From: Candidatus Nitrosopumilus sp.
GTDB taxonomy: Archaea; Thermoproteota; Nitrososphaeria; Nitrososphaerales; Nitrosopumilaceae
DNA length: 64,000 bases
Direction of reading: 5' to 3'
Assembly: GCA_029255365.1 (NCBI GenBank)
Contig: JAPFQF010000052.1
Span: 1 to 64,000 of the forward strand
The notes under the pieces: model-generated
Database searches by the model: none
What the model saw: the letters and a program-made list of their open reading frames with translations, nothing else
Told to the model about the DNA's origin: nothing
In this document: in pieces, positions 58,842-64,000 of the stretch
Position numbering within the stretch: the stretch's first letter is position 1
How the letters are laid out: every line of letters starts with the position of its first letter
Made by a program: the position numbers and the translations under genes

Positions 58842-59927
58842 GTGCATGGTTTGGGCCAAGTATCTTTTGATGTAGTGAATGCGCGTGTAACTTTCAAAAA
58901 TGTTCCGATACATGCAATATCAAAATTTTCCTTCAAAGACATACCTGCAGCTTGTGCAGAATTTAAAAAAATTCCAGGTGTTCAGGAATGTATTATTATT
59001 CAAACTGCCACTCGAGTAGAAATATTTACAGTAAGCAATGTTGAAACCGATGATTCCCCTGATGCAAGAAGAGCAGAAGGTAAAGCACTTGTGTTAAATC
59101 AGGTTAAAGATACCTGGGTAACTTTGTCATCATTAGAGCAAATTGATATTGATCATTTTGATCAAACACTTGAAGTTTACAAAGGCGATGATGTCTATTT
59201 GCATCTGTTAAGATTGGCATCTGGCCTGGATTCTTTAGTTGTTGGATGGCAAAGTGTTTTTGATGATATTGTAAAATCTTTGGCAACAGCAAAGATTGCA
59301 GGCACGTCTGGCAGTATTCTAAATAAATTATTTGACAGTGTTATTCGATTGGCTATCAGAATGAGAGATACTACAGGAATATCAAAAGATGTTGTTTCAC
59401 TGGGTGATGTTGCAGTAAATCTAGTCGATGAAAAAACGGGGCTTGATTCTAAGAAAAAAGTACTGATAATTGGGACAGGTGAGCATGCAGCAATGCTTGC
59501 AAAAACTTTGAAGAAAAAAGATATTGATTTTGATGTGACCAGTAGAAGCTTAGAGCGGGCAGATGGATTTACAACAACTCTTGGTGGAACACCTGTTGAT
59601 TTTAACGATGTTCTGGCAGGATTTGATAAATATGACATTGTTTTTGTTGCAACTACCTGTGACTATTTCTTAATCACATATGACAGAATACGATTAGTTA
59701 TGGAAGAAAAGAAAAAAGGAACACTCGTTCTGGATTTGTCTGATCCTAGAGCTGTTGATGAGGGGATTACAGCACTTCCTGGAATCAAACTGTTGTTTAG
59801 AGATCAGATTGCAGAAATTTATGACGAAAGTGTAAAATCTAGAGTTGGCATTGTTCCGGCAGTAGAAAAAATTATAGACAAAGAACTTCCAGTTCTATCT
59901 GCTAGAATGAAAAGACTGGATGCTTAA
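58842..59927 (+). CDS. hemA: Glutamyl-tRNA reductase
   Basis: TATRVEIFTV, LASGLDSLVVGW, VLIIGTGEHAAMLAKTLKKK, LDLSDPRAVDE. Confidence 0.9.
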   Translation: MHGLGQVSFDVVNARVTFKNVPIHAISKFSFKDIPAACAEFKKIPGVQECIIIQTATRVEIFTVSNVETDDSPDARRAEGKALVLNQVKDTWVTLSSLEQIDIDHFDQTLEVYKGDDVYLHLLRLASGLDSLVVGWQSVFDDIVKSLATAKIAGTSGSILNKLFDSVIRLAIRMRDTTGISKDVVSLGDVAVNLVDEKTGLDSKKKVLIIGTGEHAAMLAKTLKKKDIDFDVTSRSLERADGFTTTLGGTPVDFNDVLAGFDKYDIVFVATTCDYFLITYDRIRLVMEEKKKGTLVLDLSDPRAVDEGITALPGIKLLFRDQIAEIYDESVKSRVGIVPAVEKIIDKELPVLSARMKRLDA

Positions 59928-59933
59928 TTTTTG

Positions 59934-60101
59934 TTATATCCCTTGTTTTCTTAAGAGAAACTGCATAACAGCTTCTTTGGAATAATCTATTCCGTGTTCA
60001 TCATCTGTATGCTTTCTAAAATCACCAATAACTGTCTCCATTTCACCTTCAACTACAAAATCACATTCAAACCCATAATCATTACACTTGAGTTTTGCCA
60101 T
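59934..60101 (-). CDS. DUF1059-like small protein
   Basis: Manual translation MAKLKCNDYGFECDFVVEGEMETVIGDFRKHTDDEHGIDYSKEAVMQFLLRKQGI*; below ORF-track cutoff. Confidence 0.8.
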   Translation of the reverse strand: MAKLKCNDYGFECDFVVEGEMETVIGDFRKHTDDEHGIDYSKEAVMQFLLRKQGI

Positions 60102-60201
60102 ACTCTACAGGAAAATTATCAATATAAAAGTCACATGTATGTTATTCTTAAGTTAAATCTGTCTTGAATCTAAAAATTGAGAATTAGTATTTATCAATTA
60201 T

Positions 60202-61044
60202 TTATCCGTATGATTCAAACTTGATGCCAAAACTTCCATCAGACTTTTTTTCATGCTCTGTAACGAATCCTTTAGGACCTAAGTATTCAATCACTCCATC
60301 AATTGTTCCTTGATATCCACAAATGTAGATGATGGTATTTTCTGGAGTTAATTGTTCACCTACCATTTCTTCTACAGGCGATAATCCTGATTTTTTATCA
60401 GGCTTGAAGAATGATTCCACTCTGCCTACGTGACCATTCCAAGACCTGTTGAAAAATTCTTTTGGTCTGCTGATTGCAGATCTGTATCTGAAATTCCATT
60501 TGCCTCTTCCTACTTTTTCACTTTCTAATTCTAAATCTGTTAAGAGACGTTTGTAGCTTAATTCATCAACATAACTTGCACCGTGAAGTACAACTACTTC
60601 TCGTTTATCATTAGTATCGTGAAAATGTTTTGCAAATGCAATGAATGGTGCTAATCCAGTACCTCCTCCAACACAGATTATTCTTCTATTGTCTTTTTGT
60701 CCGTTTGGTAACTTGTCGCTAATTTGTAAAGCAGCTCCTGTAGGATCCCCCAGAGATACTTCATCACCAACACTTAGATAAAATAATTCAGTTGTCACGC
60801 GACCTGGAAGTGGTTTTCTAACCCATCTGATTATAAATTCAAAATAATCTCTATTTTCTGCGTGTGATGCAATTGAATATGCTCTTCGAACAATTTTTTT
60901 CTCTGCCGGAATTGGAAGACCGATTGTTAAAAATTGACCTGTTTTGTATTCCGGCATTCCTTTATCTGGAACTAATCTGATAATTACTAGGTCTTCTTTT
61001 AGTAACTCCCTATAGACTACTTTTGCTTTCATCTCAGTTACCAT
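60202..61044 (-). CDS. fpr: Ferredoxin--NADP+ reductase family, copy 2
   Basis: RRAYSIASHAENRDYFEFIIRWVRKPLPGR, CVGGGTGLAPFIAFAKHF, IYICGYQGTIDGV. Confidence 0.92.
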   Translation of the reverse strand: MVTEMKAKVVYRELLKEDLVIIRLVPDKGMPEYKTGQFLTIGLPIPAEKKIVRRAYSIASHAENRDYFEFIIRWVRKPLPGRVTTELFYLSVGDEVSLGDPTGAALQISDKLPNGQKDNRRIICVGGGTGLAPFIAFAKHFHDTNDKREVVVLHGASYVDELSYKRLLTDLELESEKVGRGKWNFRYRSAISRPKEFFNRSWNGHVGRVESFFKPDKKSGLSPVEEMVGEQLTPENTIIYICGYQGTIDGVIEYLGPKGFVTEHEKKSDGSFGIKFESYG

Positions 61045-61067
61045 ACAAGAAGTTTTTTCCTAGCTTT

Positions 61068-61080
61068 GGTTAAATATATT
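61068..61080 (-). promoter_or_regulatory. Putative core promoter of FNR copy 2 (AATATATTTAACC on minus strand)
   Basis: Same 13-mer and same offset from ATG as FNR copy 1. Confidence 0.6.
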
Positions 61081-61176
61081 TCTCTTAGTATTATCATGGT
61101 AGATCCATCAAAAACACAATAATATCAAATAAATTATTAAACTATGCATATTTTTTCAATCTTTCATTCACAAAAT

Positions 61177-61977
61177 TCAATTATTGATTTGTGACATTGT
61201 TTCATCAAGAATTTCCTGATTTGCAGCTGCAATGAAAGAAACTCTTGTCTCATAACTTAGATCGGCATCAAGCGGATTCAAATTCTCATCTAATATCATT
61301 CCACCTGCCTCTTTAACAATTACATAACCTGCTGCAATATCTTGGATTCTAATTTTATTTCTCAAATCAATAAAAATATCCATCAATCCTCTTGCAAACA
61401 TTGCCATTTCAAGAGCATTTGCTCCAAAATGCCTGATATGATCATGATTTTTAAAAATTGGATGTAGTTTATTCATTAATTCAATTGACGCACCTGACGT
61501 GTTAATTCCAACTATTTTGTAGACGGGATCTTTTTTGTGAACTTTGATTTGTTTATTATTAAAAAATGCACCTTTATTTTTTGATGCCCAATACATCTCA
61601 CCATTAGAGAGATTTGTAATTACACCATCTGTAATCGAACTAAGCTTATCCTCAGTTGCAAAAGCTAACGAACTACAGAAAAAAGGAACTCCTCTGACTG
61701 CATTTGCTGAACCATCTATTGCATCCATTATGACAAATCCTTGTGGTTTGTCTGATAACTCAACTCGTCCACATTCCTCGCCTAAAACTACACATTCAAA
61801 ATTAATTTCTTTAAGATAATCTAAAACAGTTTTTTCAGCAATAATGTCTATGTTTCTTGAAATATCTCCACCAGCTCCAATACCGAAATCACCTGCTGCA
61901 TCTTCTGTTCCTGCAAGATCTTTTACATTTTCATAAATTCTGTTTGAAGCTTCACGAAGAATTTCTATTACATCCAT
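61177..61977 (-). CDS. suhB: Inositol monophosphatase / fructose-1,6-bisphosphatase family
   Basis: VVLGEECGRVE, VIMDAIDGSANAVRGVPFF, IQDIAAGYVIVKEAGGMI. Confidence 0.92.
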   Translation of the reverse strand: MDVIEILREASNRIYENVKDLAGTEDAAGDFGIGAGGDISRNIDIIAEKTVLDYLKEINFECVVLGEECGRVELSDKPQGFVIMDAIDGSANAVRGVPFFCSSLAFATEDKLSSITDGVITNLSNGEMYWASKNKGAFFNNKQIKVHKKDPVYKIVGINTSGASIELMNKLHPIFKNHDHIRHFGANALEMAMFARGLMDIFIDLRNKIRIQDIAAGYVIVKEAGGMILDENLNPLDADLSYETRVSFIAAANQEILDETMSQINN

Positions 61978-62060
61978 ACTGTCAAATTACTCGCTCGTAA
62001 TTTAAGTGAAGAAAATATTTAATTTGAAAGCATAAATAACAATAAAAAATATTAACGTTT

Positions 62061-63176
62061 GTGAGTGGCAAAGATCAATCTGTAATTAGTAAAGAATCTT
62101 TGATGAGCACAAAACCTGGAAAACAGATTATCAAACAAGCTTTGTTCAAATCTAAAGGTTACAAATTATTTAACAAATACAAAGAAGAAACAGAAAATCA
62201 ATTCCCAAATTTTGCAGAAAGATTTGCTCAAGGATTACTTTATGAAATAAAATCAGACACAAATCCAAATGCAACTCAGCAAGCGTTTGGCAATGAAGTA
62301 GGTTCTACTGAAATCATCCTGAATGCATCTGAAATTGAGCCTATTAAATCAAAATTAGAAAGTCTTGATGTGATGCAAGATAGAGTAAACCGAATTTTAA
62401 ATTCAAATTTTGTGAAAATGACCTTCCCTGTTTTTAATGGATTATTTGATGCCGCAGCAGAATATTCTGGACGAGACGATCCTCAATTAAAACAAGATAT
62501 GGTCGAAGGGCACATTCTTGCAATTGATCTAAGTGAACCTATGGACAGAATTGTAGACAAAGACGAAGATTTAGAATTTCTTGATGATTACAAACTAATG
62601 AATCCATATATTTTAAAATTAGCTCGAGATAAAATTTCTAAAGGTGGTGAGCAAGTTCTAAAAGAATTTGAAGCAGGATTTAAAGATGCTCAAGTTGGGC
62701 AATATCTAGATGAAAAATTAAAATCAAAACCAACAGAAATTACTGAAGAAGATATGACATTATCTTACAAAAAATATCGTGCAGTGATGGGAACTGCTGG
62801 AAGAAATATGGCTTTAGCAGAAAGGCCGTTGGGAGAAATTTTTTATTTAGGTATGGCAAGAGCTGCTGAAGGCGTTGGATGTGGAAACGAAATTGAAGAT
62901 TCGATTAAAAACGGTTTTGTAAAAATACCTTCTTGGCCACTTTACTATTCGTTATTAGCAAATGATGTAAAAAAAGGATTTGAAGTTACTTTGGAAAAAA
63001 GTAATTTGTATTTACAAGATGCAAGACTTACACTTGAACTATTACCGGATGATTTTTCTCACAAAGAATTTTTAGAATTTTTATTCTTGACTGTGGAGCA
63101 TTATAACCAATACTGGTACAATAAATTACAAAAAGCCAATAAATGGTCAGAGTATCAGTCTAAACTTCCTAGGTGA
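62061..63176 (+). CDS. Hypothetical protein, probably lineage-specific
   Basis: 371-aa ORF with no motif I recognise; upstream of rfcL. Confidence 0.7.
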   Translation: MSGKDQSVISKESLMSTKPGKQIIKQALFKSKGYKLFNKYKEETENQFPNFAERFAQGLLYEIKSDTNPNATQQAFGNEVGSTEIILNASEIEPIKSKLESLDVMQDRVNRILNSNFVKMTFPVFNGLFDAAAEYSGRDDPQLKQDMVEGHILAIDLSEPMDRIVDKDEDLEFLDDYKLMNPYILKLARDKISKGGEQVLKEFEAGFKDAQVGQYLDEKLKSKPTEITEEDMTLSYKKYRAVMGTAGRNMALAERPLGEIFYLGMARAAEGVGCGNEIEDSIKNGFVKIPSWPLYYSLLANDVKKGFEVTLEKSNLYLQDARLTLELLPDDFSHKEFLEFLFLTVEHYNQYWYNKLQKANKWSEYQSKLPR

Positions 63177-63184
63177 TTACATTG

Positions 63185-64000
63185 ATGTGGTCCGAAAAAT
63201 ACCGACCTTATATAATTTCTGATATGGTTGGAAATGAGGAAGCACGAGCAGCAATTATTGAATGGTTTGTTAAATGGAAGAAAGGTACAAAGCCATTACT
63301 TCTAGTAGGTCCACCTGGAATTGGAAAAACTACAATAGCATATCTTGTTGCAAAGCAGTTCGGATATGACATGATTGGACTAAATGCAAGTGATGTTAGA
63401 AGTAAATCTAGAATTAATGAAATTCTTATGCCTGTTTTAGGAAATGTGAGTGTTTTAGGAACTCCTATGATCTTTGTAGATGAAGTTGACGGAATTCACG
63501 GTCGTGGTGATTATGGTGGTGCATCTGCACTTGTTGATATTTTAAAAGAACCAACTGTTCCAATTGTTCTTGCAGCAAACAATGATGCATCAGATAAAAT
63601 GAAAAGTATCAAAAAAGTAGTAAAAACAATTTATTTCAAAAGAATTCCTCCACGATTATTACGCGTATATCTTGAAAATATTTTGAAAAAACAAAGTGCA
63701 AAATTAAGTCCTGGGGCCTTAATCAAAGTGATTGACAAATCAAAAGGCGATATTCGTTCAATGATAAATCTTACACAATCTCTAGAAACAGGATTTAATC
63801 CACAAACAGAACAATCTTTTGAAAGTGTTAATGTTGAAGATGGAGTAAATGCTTTCTTTAAAGCAAATTCAGTTGAAGAAGCTCGCAGTGTTCTTTATTC
63901 TATGCAAATTGATCCTAGAGAAAAAATTAATGCATTTTATTCTAGTATTGTAACTAGTGAATTAGATAGTGCTTCACTTGCAAAATATTTAGAAATAATT
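63185..64000 (+). CDS. rfcL: Replication factor C large subunit, 3' end cut by window edge
   Basis: Manual translation MWSEKYRPYIISDMVGNEEARAAIIEWFVKWKKGTKPLLLVGPPGIGKTTIAYLVAKQFGYDMIGLNASDVRSKSRI...FVDEVDGIHGRGDYGG. Confidence 0.95.
   Translation, partial: MWSEKYRPYIISDMVGNEEARAAIIEWFVKWKKGTKPLLLVGPPGIGKTTIAYLVAKQFGYDMIGLNASDVRSKSRINEILMPVLGNVSVLGTPMIFVDEVDGIHGRGDYGGASALVDILKEPTVPIVLAANNDASDKMKSIKKVVKTIYFKRIPPRLLRVYLENILKKQSAKLSPGALIKVIDKSKGDIRSMINLTQSLETGFNPQTEQSFESVNVEDGVNAFFKANSVEEARSVLYSMQIDPREKINAFYSSIVTSELDSASLAKYLEII

Overview
The window is a dense, AT-rich archaeal chromosome segment. Gene content points to an ammonia-oxidizing thaumarchaeon (Nitrosopumilus-like): an ADP-forming acyl-CoA synthetase next to 4-hydroxybutyryl-CoA dehydratase (HP/HB carbon fixation), archaeal GINS51-MCM-Hel308, RFC small and large subunits, aIF6, aIF5B, archease, Alba, Sm-like protein, ribosomal L7Ae/S28e/L24e/L37e, an sdhACDB operon, HisRS, ArgH and GluTR. 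I placed seven tRNAs: Val-TAC, Ala-CGC, Leu-TAG, Ser-TGA, Ala-GGC, Lys-TTT and Asp-GTC. I found no CRISPR array, transposase, prophage or large mobile element; this is mostly core genome. The items most worth a second look are: (i) an unannotated, strongly structured RNA candidate at ~31742-31865, next to a 5'-truncated family-5 uracil-DNA glycosylase remnant; (ii) a clean ~150-codon membrane-protein frame at 6701-7174 with no usable start codon, where removing one A from an A4 tract restores an ATG-started protein; (iii) a pseudoknot-forming intergenic RNA candidate at ~1045-1140 preceded by a 16-bp palindrome; (iv) a 16-bp perfect palindrome in the padR/sdhA divergent promoter; (v) paralogous ferredoxin and ferredoxin-reductase pairs that keep the same core promoter at the same distance from the start codon; (vi) three neighbouring proteins that share a C-terminal zinc ribbon; (vii) a Met/His-rich exported protein; and (viii) a 147-bp tandem repeat in an exported protein gene. 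All homology calls come from reading motifs, with no database search.
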